34,272 nucleotides of DNA, taken from positions 1 through 34,272 of the forward strand of contig JALWJX010000122.1 of NCBI GenBank assembly GCA_026996895.1. The letters run 5' to 3'. The DNA is from Candidatus Kapaibacterium sp. (lineage in GTDB: Bacteria > Bacteroidota > Ignavibacteria > Kapaibacteriales > WFXC01). The notes beneath the pieces are model-generated. The model was not told the origin of the DNA, did no database searches, and saw only the letters and a program-made list of their open reading frames with translations. Shown here piece by piece: positions 15,726 to 23,761 of the stretch (its first letter is position 1; each line of letters opens with the position of its first letter). A program made the translations under genes and the position numbers.

Positions 15726-17684
15726 ATGTCCGAGTTGATATTCCTTGTGCCGCTCCTGCCGCTGGTGGGAGCGATCATCAACGGCTTTTTCGGCACCTTT
15801 ATCAAAAACGAAAAGATTATTGGCTGGATCGGAAGCTTAACCGTTGGCATTGCTTTCCTTCTGGTCTGCCTTATTTTCTTTGATCAACTCAGCCTCCCTC
15901 CTGAGAGTCGATCCGCAACGGTTACACTCTTTCCGTGGATCGTTGCCGGGAAGTTCGATATTTCCATTGCCTATCTGGTTGATCCTTTATCTCTGACCTT
16001 TGCCCTGTTTGTTACCGGCGTTGGCTTCCTGATCCACGTCTACTCAATCGGCTATATGCACGGCGATCGAGGCTTCTTTCGCTTTTTTGCCTATCTGAAT
16101 CTATTCATCTTTATGATGCTCAACCTGGTGCTGGCAGATAATCTGCTCCTCACGTTCCTGGGATGGGAAGGTGTAGGGCTGTGTTCCTATCTGTTGATTG
16201 GGTTCTGGTACGATCAAAAATTCTCCGGAACACGCATTGAATGGACCGTCGATGCTGCACAAAAAGCCTTTATCGTGAATCGCATCGGCGATTTTGGAAT
16301 GATTCTGGCAATGTTCATTCTTTTTGCCCTGTTCGGTACGCTGCGTTACCTGGACGTTAACGCAGCCGCCGTAACACAGTTCCCCGACGGAAGTCTCGCT
16401 CTAACTATCGCTGCCCTCTTGATCTTCCTTGGTTGCACAGGGAAATCGGCACAAATTCCGCTGTATGTGTGGTTGCCGGACGCTATGGCAGGTCCAACTC
16501 CCGTGTCTGCCCTCATCCACGCGGCAACAATGGTAACCTCCGGGATCTTCCTGGTCGCTCGACTTTCCCCCCTGTTCGCTCTTTCCCCGGCGGCAATGGG
16601 AGTGGTGGCAGTGATCGGTATTGCCACCGCTTTTATCGCTGCCACAATCGGGCTGGTACAAAATGACATCAAAAAAGTGCTGGCATACTCGACCGTCAGC
16701 CAACTGGGTTATATGTTTGCTGCCCTTGGAGTCGGCGCTGTCACTGCGGCTGTTTTCCACGTTGTTACTCACGCCTTTTTCAAAGCGCTCCTGTTCTTAG
16801 GTGCTGGATCGGTAATCCACGCAATGCACGAAGAGCAGGATATCCAGAAAATGGGGGGACTCAAAAAATATATGCCAACCACGTACTGGACTTTTGTGGT
16901 CGCCGCACTGGCAATTTCCGGTATTCCTCCGCTTAGCGGCTTTTTCTCCAAGGATGAAATTCTCTGGAATCTTTTCATCAACGGCAGCACGCTCCTGTGG
17001 CTTGTCGGCGCCATTACCGCTCTGCTCACTGCTTTCTATATGTTTCGACTGGTCCATCTGACCTTCCACGGCACGCCGCGCTTTGATCCAGACAAAGTGC
17101 ATCCTCACGAATCACCACCGACAATGACCGTTCCACTCATTGTGCTGGCTATCCTCTCCATCGTCGGCGGATTCTTGGGAATCCCCCACGCTTTTGGACA
17201 CGCCCTGCATATTCCTCACTTTCTGGAGCAGTGGCTCCACCCTGTGCTGGTCGAAACACACAAAATCTTAGGTATTGAACCGGCAACAGAGATCCATCCT
17301 ATCGAATTCGTTCTGATGGGTATTTCGGTTGTGCTTGCCCTTATCGGCATTGCGGTCGCTACCTGGTTTTACATTACCAATCAACAGATTCCCCAGCGGC
17401 TGGCAGAGCGTTTCCGCGGATTGTATCAGCTCTTGTGGAACAAGTACTATGTGGACGAGTTGTACTATACCCTGATCGTGGATCCGCTCTGGTATGGCTC
17501 GACAACCCTGCTATGGAAAATAACAGATGTTGGAATCATCGACGGTACGGTAAACGGCATTGCCCGCTTAATCGGGCATTTCGGTAATCTTTTCCGGAAA
17601 ATCCAGACGGGCATTGCACAATCGTATGCGGTAATGATGGTTGCAGGCATTGTGCTGATCCTGATATGGATGCTGTTTCTCTAA
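15726..17684 (+). CDS. nuoL: NADH-quinone oxidoreductase subunit L
   Basis: This 652-residue subunit is the distal antiporter-like proton channel of respiratory complex I. TM5 carries the essential Glu in LTFLGWEGVGLCSYLLIG (E148). The broken TM7 and TM8 region has GKSAQIPLYVWLPDAMAGPTPVSALIHAATMV (K240 and the His). NDIKKVLAYSTVSQLGYM and FFKALLF (K353) follow, and TM12 has SGFFSKDEIL (K409). The C-terminal lateral helix and final TM are present (NKYYVDELYYTLIVDPLWYGSTTLL ... MMVAGIVLILIWMLFL). Length is slightly above E. coli NuoL. All key charged residues are kept, so it should be functional. nuoA-K are not in this window. Confidence 0.98.
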   Translation: MSELIFLVPLLPLVGAIINGFFGTFIKNEKIIGWIGSLTVGIAFLLVCLIFFDQLSLPPESRSATVTLFPWIVAGKFDISIAYLVDPLSLTFALFVTGVGFLIHVYSIGYMHGDRGFFRFFAYLNLFIFMMLNLVLADNLLLTFLGWEGVGLCSYLLIGFWYDQKFSGTRIEWTVDAAQKAFIVNRIGDFGMILAMFILFALFGTLRYLDVNAAAVTQFPDGSLALTIAALLIFLGCTGKSAQIPLYVWLPDAMAGPTPVSALIHAATMVTSGIFLVARLSPLFALSPAAMGVVAVIGIATAFIAATIGLVQNDIKKVLAYSTVSQLGYMFAALGVGAVTAAVFHVVTHAFFKALLFLGAGSVIHAMHEEQDIQKMGGLKKYMPTTYWTFVVAALAISGIPPLSGFFSKDEILWNLFINGSTLLWLVGAITALLTAFYMFRLVHLTFHGTPRFDPDKVHPHESPPTMTVPLIVLAILSIVGGFLGIPHAFGHALHIPHFLEQWLHPVLVETHKILGIEPATEIHPIEFVLMGISVVLALIGIAVATWFYITNQQIPQRLAERFRGLYQLLWNKYYVDELYYTLIVDPLWYGSTTLLWKITDVGIIDGTVNGIARLIGHFGNLFRKIQTGIAQSYAVMMVAGIVLILIWMLFL

Positions 17685-17721
17685 CAACTTTGTGCAACAA
17701 CCAGCTTGAGTACACAGAGCA

Positions 17722-19413
17722 ATGGCAGCATTGATTTTAACACTCTTTTTGCCGCTGCTTGGCGCTGGAACTATTTTGTTTATGAACAAAACGCTACGGA
17801 AAGGAATTCAGTATACAGCGCTGGGCTTTGCCTTAGCAACCTTTGTGGTTTCTCTCTTTCTCCTTTTTGGCTTTGATCCTGCCAATGCAGATTTTCAGTA
17901 CTACATCCATACAACGTGGATTGCTTCGCTGGACGTCGGCTTCCGCATAGGTATTGACGGTATGTCCCTGTTGCTGGTGCTGTTGACAACTTTCATTACG
18001 CCGATCACCATCCTGTCTTCTTTCCAGGCGATCAAAGATCGGGACAAGCTGTATTATATGATGCTCCTCCTGCTGGAGTTTGGAATGATTGGCGTTTTCG
18101 TGGCGCTGGACACCATTTTGTTCTACGTTTTCTGGGAAATCATTCTGATCCCGATGTACTTTATCATTGGGATCTGGGGCGGTCCCAGAAGAATTTACGC
18201 CGCCATTAAGTTCTTTCTCTACACTTTCATTGGCTCACTGCTGATGCTGGTTGCCATCATCTGGATTGGCATCTGGGGTGGTGGTGACGCAGGATTTACT
18301 GCAAATTATTTAACCCTGCGGGAAATTGCCCCGACTATTCCCTTAGCCATTCAACAATGGTTGTTTTTAGCCTTTGCCCTTTCCTTCGCCATCAAAGTGC
18401 CGCTCTTTCCTTTCCATACGTGGCTACCGGATGCTCACGTGGAAGCACCAACACCGGGGTCGGTGATTCTGGCAGGAATTCTCCTGAAATTGGGAACCTA
18501 CGGTCTGATTCGCTATAATCTGGAGCTCTTCCCTCAAGCCTCGATCTTTTTTGCTCCTCTGCTCTCAACTTTAGCAGTGATTGGCATCATCTATGGCGCA
18601 CTGGTTGCGCTGGTGCAATCAGACGTTAAGAAACTGGTTGCCTATTCCTCTGTTAGCCACTTAGGATTCATTGTGCTGGGAATCTTCTCAATGACAACCG
18701 AAGGGCTTCAAGGTGCCGTCATCCAGATGATCAATCACGGTCTTTCAACTGGTATGCTGTTCCTGTGTGTTGGCATTCTCTACGAACGGCGCCATACGCG
18801 GGAGCTGGCTGAATATGGCGGCATTGTAACGGTTATGCCGAAGTTTGCTGTCCTGCTGGGTTTTGCCGTCTTTGCTTCGGCAGGATTGCCGGGACTGAAC
18901 GGCTTTGTTGGCGAGTTTCTCACAATGCTGGGCGCCTACCAGTCTCCGATCCTTGGAACCTGGACCTATGTCGCTTTCGCTGCTCTGGGTGTGATCCTGG
19001 CAGCCGCCTATCTGCTGCGAATGTATAATGGTGTGATCTTTGGTCCCAATCTTAACCCGAAAAATCACGCTCTGCCCGATCTGACCAAATTGGAGCTGTG
19101 GCAATTGGTTCCCGTTACCGTCTTTCTGGTCTGGATCGGTATTTATCCTTCAACGTTTCTGCAACTGTCAGAAACCAATATGCGCCTTGTCAGCAGCAAA
19201 ATTGAGGCTGCCCATCAGCAAATGTCGCAAGAGCATCGGGTATCTCCCACCAACCAGCTACTGCTTTCTCCTGCCAGCCTGTCTTTTCTTCTGCCTCAAG
19301 AGATCAAGAATATGCCTAAACAGAATCAACGCGCACTGCCAGAAAACGGGAATGGAGCAGCACAACAACAAGCACAACAACAGATGTCTGACGAGGAATG
19401 GATGCAGGAATGA
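17722..19413 (+). CDS. nuoM: NADH-quinone oxidoreductase subunit M
   Basis: This 563-residue subunit is the middle antiporter-like channel of complex I. Key residues are present: E139 (FYVFWEIILIPMYF), K225 (FAIKVPLFPFHTWLPDAHVEAPTPGSV), K256 (GILLKLGTYG), the VKKLVAYSSVSHLGF helix and E398 (GLNGFVGEFLT). The body ends near residue 483 (YPSTFLQLSETN). An unusual tail of about 80 residues follows that is polar and then Gln-rich (GAAQQQAQQQ), ending in EEWMQE. Most NuoM proteins stop soon after the last helix. It lies 37 bases after nuoL, and its stop overlaps the nuoN start. Confidence 0.97.
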   Translation: MAALILTLFLPLLGAGTILFMNKTLRKGIQYTALGFALATFVVSLFLLFGFDPANADFQYYIHTTWIASLDVGFRIGIDGMSLLLVLLTTFITPITILSSFQAIKDRDKLYYMMLLLLEFGMIGVFVALDTILFYVFWEIILIPMYFIIGIWGGPRRIYAAIKFFLYTFIGSLLMLVAIIWIGIWGGGDAGFTANYLTLREIAPTIPLAIQQWLFLAFALSFAIKVPLFPFHTWLPDAHVEAPTPGSVILAGILLKLGTYGLIRYNLELFPQASIFFAPLLSTLAVIGIIYGALVALVQSDVKKLVAYSSVSHLGFIVLGIFSMTTEGLQGAVIQMINHGLSTGMLFLCVGILYERRHTRELAEYGGIVTVMPKFAVLLGFAVFASAGLPGLNGFVGEFLTMLGAYQSPILGTWTYVAFAALGVILAAAYLLRMYNGVIFGPNLNPKNHALPDLTKLELWQLVPVTVFLVWIGIYPSTFLQLSETNMRLVSSKIEAAHQQMSQEHRVSPTNQLLLSPASLSFLLPQEIKNMPKQNQRALPENGNGAAQQQAQQQMSDEEWMQE

Positions 19414-20837
19414 ACCGTGATATTGCTCTCTGGGGTGCTTTGCCGATTTACTGCATCTCCGCCTGGGCAGTCATCAGCCTATTGGTGGATGCTTTCAGCA
19501 AGAACAGTCGGGTGAGTTTTCACTTTGCCTGGATTGGTTTGCTCCTGACAGCAATAGCAGCCGTTGGGAGTTTCCCCTATGAAGGCGCTGCTTTTTCCGG
19601 GATGATTGCAACAGGGCATTATGCTGCTTTCTTCGATGTGCTCTTTGCCATTGGGGGACTTTTGACCGTGCTGGCTGCCCATCCGTACCTGGAGCGCCTG
19701 CAATTTGAGCTGGATGAATTTTACAGCCTTACGCTCTTTGCAATCGCCGGTATGATGCTCATTGCTCACGCCAACAATCTTCTGGTACTGTTCATTGGCA
19801 TTGAAGTAATGTCCATTAGCTTTTATATCTTAGCCGGATACTTCCGAAACAAAACGTTATCCGTTGAAGCAGGGATCAAATACTTCCTTCTGGGCGCTTT
19901 TATGTCCGGCTTCCTTATGTACGGAATTGCACTGGTCTATGGCGCAACAGCCTCGCTGCATTACGGCGCTATTCTGCACGCCACTACCACTGGATCCCTC
20001 TCCTTTCCCACCCTGCTGATCATTGGAGCAACATTCCTGGTCATTGCGCTCAGCTTCAAAGCGGCACTTTTTCCCTTCCATTTCTGGGCACCGGATGTTT
20101 ATCAGGGGGCACCTACCGTCGTAACGGGTTTGATGAGCACAGCGGGCAAAGCAGCAGCTTTTGCTGCTTTCCTGCCGTTAGCTTTTGTCTTTTTGCCACA
20201 ACTCCAGATTAAATTGCAACTCCTGCTGGCAATCATTGCTGCTCTGTCGATGTTGTACGGAAATATCGTTGCAATTACTCAGCAAAACATCAAGCGAATG
20301 TTAGCCTACTCCTCGATTGCGCACGCTGGTTATATTCTAATTGGCATTGTGGCGGCATCACCAGATGGTTTTGCTGCGGTCACTTTCTATGCCGCTGTTT
20401 ACCTGTTTATGCAACTGGGGGCCTTTGTCCTTGCATCCGTGCTGGAACAGCAATATGGTCGTCACCTGGAAATCCAGGACTACAAAGGACTGTATCAACG
20501 GCATCCTCTGCTGGCAGGGTTAATGGCAGTGTTTATGTTTTCGCTTACCGGGGTACCACCACTGGCAGGCTTTTTTGGAAAGTACTACCTCTTTGTCGCT
20601 GCCATTGAATCTGGCTTTGTTTGGCTGGCAATCCTGGGAGTTGTTGCCTCCGTGATTTCCGCTTATTTTTACCTGGGATTGGTAGTGGCGATGTTTTTCC
20701 ACCCAGCATCTGAACGTTCCGAATCCCCACTGCCCGCAGGAACTGCTGGCATTACCTTAGCTATTTCGACTTTGATGACTTTTCTTTTCGGCTTCTTTCC
20801 ATCACTTCTGCTACGCGTCACGCAGCAACTGTTCTAA
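19410..20837 (+). CDS. nuoN: NADH-quinone oxidoreductase subunit N
   Basis: This 475-residue subunit is the antiporter-like channel of complex I nearest the peripheral arm. It has the TM5 Glu (LLVLFIGIEVMSISFYILAG), the TM7/8 lysines (ALSFKAALFPFHFWAPDVYQGAPTVVTGLMSTAGKAAAF), the NIKRMLAYSSIAHAGYI helix and the TM12 Lys (PPLAGFFGKYYLF). ATG 19410 overlaps the nuoM stop (ATGA) and has GAGGA 12 bases upstream. An in-frame ATG at 19398 would add four residues and has no ribosome site, so I prefer 19410. The coupling with nuoM implies balanced synthesis. Confidence 0.97.
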   Translation: MNRDIALWGALPIYCISAWAVISLLVDAFSKNSRVSFHFAWIGLLLTAIAAVGSFPYEGAAFSGMIATGHYAAFFDVLFAIGGLLTVLAAHPYLERLQFELDEFYSLTLFAIAGMMLIAHANNLLVLFIGIEVMSISFYILAGYFRNKTLSVEAGIKYFLLGAFMSGFLMYGIALVYGATASLHYGAILHATTTGSLSFPTLLIIGATFLVIALSFKAALFPFHFWAPDVYQGAPTVVTGLMSTAGKAAAFAAFLPLAFVFLPQLQIKLQLLLAIIAALSMLYGNIVAITQQNIKRMLAYSSIAHAGYILIGIVAASPDGFAAVTFYAAVYLFMQLGAFVLASVLEQQYGRHLEIQDYKGLYQRHPLLAGLMAVFMFSLTGVPPLAGFFGKYYLFVAAIESGFVWLAILGVVASVISAYFYLGLVVAMFFHPASERSESPLPAGTAGITLAISTLMTFLFGFFPSLLLRVTQQLF

Positions 20838-20883
20838 AAGCGTTTGATGAGAATTTGCAACAACAAAATACGCCAGAGGAAAG

Positions 20884-22239
20884 ATGCAGCCGATGGATGA
20901 ATTCTATCAATATCCACACAAACCGGTTGACTATCTCCGGGATTTTCTGAAAAAACTCTCGATGTCGCCGATTACCAGCGGTGCTTTGCTGGTCTTCTGT
21001 GCCATCCTTTCCCTGATCTGGGCAAATAGCGGCTGGTCAGATTCTTACTTTGCTTTGCTCACCACGCATCTGACCATTGGTATTGGTGACCACGCCATTT
21101 CAAAACCGCTGCTCTTCTGGATCAACGATGGTTTGATGGTCATTTTTTTCTTCGCCGTAGGACTGGAAATTAAACACGAAGTCTTAGAAGGACATCTGTC
21201 GACGTGGAAAAAAGCCTCGCTGCCGCTGATTGCTGCCGCGGGAGGAATGATTCTTCCAGCTCTCATCTTTACCGCCTTTAACTTTGGCACTGAAGCAATG
21301 CGCGGTTGGGGTATTCCAGTTGCCACTGATATTGCCTTTGCCGTTGGTATTCTGGCATTGTTAGGTAAACGCGTTCCGCCTCCGCTGCGCATCGCTCTAC
21401 TGGCACTGGCAATTGCGGATGATTTAGGAGCAATCATTGTGATTGCGGTATTCTATACCGAACAGCTCTCCATTGTCGCACTCCTTCTGGGATTTGTAGG
21501 GTTAGGCATTCTCTGGGCTGGCAACCGTTTCCTGGGTATTCGTACCCTGGGATTCTACTTTCTGTTTGGGGTACTGGTGTGGGTCGCTTTTTTAAATTCC
21601 GGGGTGCACCCAACAGTTGCGGGTGTGTTAGTGGCTTTCACAATCCCTCATCATCCACCATTACCGCTCAGAACGTTTTTCCGCGATACCCAACAACTGC
21701 TCAACAACTTCAGCAAGGAAGAATCGCCAGAACTCCAATTTATGCTGCTGGACAAGATCAATGAGGGAAGTTTTATGGCGGAATCCACCCTGCGACGCGC
21801 AGAACGCGGTTTATACAACTGGGTGAACTTCTTCATTATGCCCCTGTTTGCTCTCTTTAATGCCGGGGTCAAAATCCCTGAAACAGGCTTTTTCTCCGAA
21901 CTCACTACCCCAATCACCCTGGGCGTTATGCTGGGACTGTTCTTAGGCAAGCAATTTGGTGTGCTGGGCGCATCGTGGCTGGCTGCAAAAATAGGCATCG
22001 CTCAACTTCCCGAATCGCTTCGATGGCGAGAATTCTATGGAATGGCAATGTTATCAGGTATTGGCTTTACAATGTCGCTGTTTATCGCCAGCCTGGCGTA
22101 TGCAAACCATCTGCAATTTCTCAATGAAGCTAAGATCGGTATTCTGACCGGATCGCTTCTCTCAGCCCTGGCAGGTCTGCTTTACCTCCACAAAGTTTTA
22201 CCCAAACTTCCCTCCTCATCCGAAGAGGCATCTAGCTAA
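20884..22239 (+). CDS. nhaA: Na+/H+ antiporter NhaA
   Basis: This 451-residue, 12-TM protein exchanges sodium (or lithium) for protons across the inner membrane. It has the NhaA hallmarks: FFFAVGLEIKHE, VATDIAFAVGIL (D149), the ion-binding Asp pair IADDLGAI (D179/D180, equivalent to E. coli D163/D164), and the TM10 Lys in GLFLGKQFGV (K356, equivalent to K300). The segment MLSGIGFTMSLFIASLAY is also typical. A loop of about 50 polar residues (262-311), longer than in E. coli, lies between TM8 and TM9. It follows nuoN by 46 bases and GAGGAA precedes the start, so it is likely in the nuo operon and linked to use of the proton gradient. Confidence 0.97.
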   Translation: MQPMDEFYQYPHKPVDYLRDFLKKLSMSPITSGALLVFCAILSLIWANSGWSDSYFALLTTHLTIGIGDHAISKPLLFWINDGLMVIFFFAVGLEIKHEVLEGHLSTWKKASLPLIAAAGGMILPALIFTAFNFGTEAMRGWGIPVATDIAFAVGILALLGKRVPPPLRIALLALAIADDLGAIIVIAVFYTEQLSIVALLLGFVGLGILWAGNRFLGIRTLGFYFLFGVLVWVAFLNSGVHPTVAGVLVAFTIPHHPPLPLRTFFRDTQQLLNNFSKEESPELQFMLLDKINEGSFMAESTLRRAERGLYNWVNFFIMPLFALFNAGVKIPETGFFSELTTPITLGVMLGLFLGKQFGVLGASWLAAKIGIAQLPESLRWREFYGMAMLSGIGFTMSLFIASLAYANHLQFLNEAKIGILTGSLLSALAGLLYLHKVLPKLPSSSEEASS

Positions 22240-22272
22240 CATCAAGCTGTAACCCTGGCTGGGTAAAAAAGG

Positions 22273-23559
22273 TTATTGAATTCCTTCTGGAACGGAGGAA
22301 GCAATCAAAGGAACAGCGTTACCGTTAACTGTTGCAAGCTCCGGTGTCTCCACCTTCGTAGCCGCATCTGGCAATACCTCTGCCAGCACACTGTCCATTT
22401 GCCGGTATACATTCTCCCAGGCAAAGTATTTTTCCACGTAACGACGCGCATTGCGAACCAGCGCCGACCGCAGTTGTGGCGATTCCAAAAGCTGAATAGC
22501 ATACGCTGCCAGTTCTTCATCGCTTTCGCCTACCATTGCGTGCTGTTGATGGCGAGCGCCAATGCCCTGGTTCCCCGTAGGAGTCGTAATAATCGGACAT
22601 CCTGTCGCCATTGCCAGCAATAACTTATTCTGAATCCCGGAACCTCCGGAATGAGGATGCAAAAAAACCGCCGCCTGGTAAAGGAAATCTTCAACCTTTG
22701 GAACGTTCGGCAGCAATTGCACTCGATCCGAGAGATACCGATACAAAATCCGTGGGGGATAAGCTCCTACAATCCGCAACTTCACCTCCGGATGCTTCGC
22801 CCAGATCTTTGGCAAAATGTTCTGCACCAGGCGCTTGATCATTAAGACATTTGCCCACACATCCAGCTTGCCAATGAAAATCAGATCTTTGCGACGCTGT
22901 TGCTCATCTCGAAACGGAATATTGCTCACGTCGACGCCGTTAATCAGCAATCGATACCGAGCGTGGGGATTGAGCTTCTGCATCGCTTCAATATCGACTT
23001 TACTGACCAGGGTCACAATATCAAAGTAGTTGACAATCTCCGCCTCATACCGCCGGAGTTTCTGGACCTCCAGCCATCGGCCAATATGGTGAAACAGATG
23101 TGATTTACTGTGTTGGTAAGAGCGGGTCTGGTACAACGTCCGGCAATCTTCTGCCAGCAGGATTTTGGGCATTGGAAGGTGTTTCACATACTCCGCAGTC
23201 CGGATAAAAAACGCCATTGCCACATCGAAATGCTCCTGTGCCACGAGCCGATCCACTATGCGCTGCATCGCTGGATCGTAGAAACAGGCAATATCTGCGG
23301 CGGTCGGTGTTGGAATGCGAATAACCGCTTTTGTCCACGCTTTCCACGCCAGATATGGAATCCAGAAAACGCGAATACCCAATTGCTCTAAAGCCGACCG
23401 ATATTGCGCTGGAAGCTGCTTTCCTTCATACAGTGAAACTAACACAACATCGTGATGTGCCGCCAGGTGCCGTAGCAGGTAATAGCTTTTGATTTTGTCG
23501 CCCCCTACCAGAGGATAGGGAAAGCGCGGCGTCAAAAATAGAATTTTCTGACGTTTCAT
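22273..23559 (-). CDS. GT-B fold glycosyltransferase (GT4-like)
   Basis: This 428-residue protein resembles GT4 sugar transferases of the group linked to exopolysaccharide export. The N-terminal half opens KILFLTPRFPYPLVGGDKIKSYYLLRHL (Gly-rich acceptor loop) and continues to the linker (YRLLINGVDVSNIPF). The C-terminal Rossmann half has KDLIFIGKLDVWANVLMIKRLV and HSGGSGIQNKLLLAMATGCPIITT. In most relatives this last motif reads NKxLEAMA; here Leu replaces the conserved Glu. The preferred start is ATG 23559 with AGAG just upstream; a TTG two codons earlier is possible. It is convergent with nhaA and has its own possible promoter. Donor and acceptor are unknown. Confidence 0.88.
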   Translation of the reverse strand: MKRQKILFLTPRFPYPLVGGDKIKSYYLLRHLAAHHDVVLVSLYEGKQLPAQYRSALEQLGIRVFWIPYLAWKAWTKAVIRIPTPTAADIACFYDPAMQRIVDRLVAQEHFDVAMAFFIRTAEYVKHLPMPKILLAEDCRTLYQTRSYQHSKSHLFHHIGRWLEVQKLRRYEAEIVNYFDIVTLVSKVDIEAMQKLNPHARYRLLINGVDVSNIPFRDEQQRRKDLIFIGKLDVWANVLMIKRLVQNILPKIWAKHPEVKLRIVGAYPPRILYRYLSDRVQLLPNVPKVEDFLYQAAVFLHPHSGGSGIQNKLLLAMATGCPIITTPTGNQGIGARHQQHAMVGESDEELAAYAIQLLESPQLRSALVRNARRYVEKYFAWENVYRQMDSVLAEVLPDAATKVETPELATVNGNAVPLIASSVPEGIQ

Positions 23560-23630
23560 ATCCAACTCTATCTTTCTCCAGCCAGCTCCACTCTGTCAGA
23601 TCTCCCGCAACAAATGTCCGGAAAAATTTA

Positions 23631-23661
23631 CAAAATTGCAATATACGGATTCGATCGCAAA
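23631..23661 (-). promoter_or_regulatory. Possible Bacteroidota-type promoter of the glycosyltransferase gene
   Basis: On the - strand TTTG (23661-23658), a 19-base spacer and CAATTTTG (23638-23631) match the Bacteroidota consensus except for C at the first base of the -7 element. It lies 72 bases before the ATG, in the only gap between this gene and the penicillin-binding-protein operon. Confidence 0.4.
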
Positions 23662-23761
23662 AGAATACTGTCTGTCCTGTTGCTCTTGACAGGCTACACA
23701 AGGATCTCCACACTGATAGAACGCCTGGCTCAAAGGAAAGCAGTAAAGAAAGTACTGAGTA

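Noticed and set aside
22240-22272. Possible terminator between nhaA and the convergent glycosyltransferase (accc-tggct-gggt next to a run of A)
   Set aside because: The stem is only four base pairs, and the A-run would be a T-run before, not after, the stem on the - strand.
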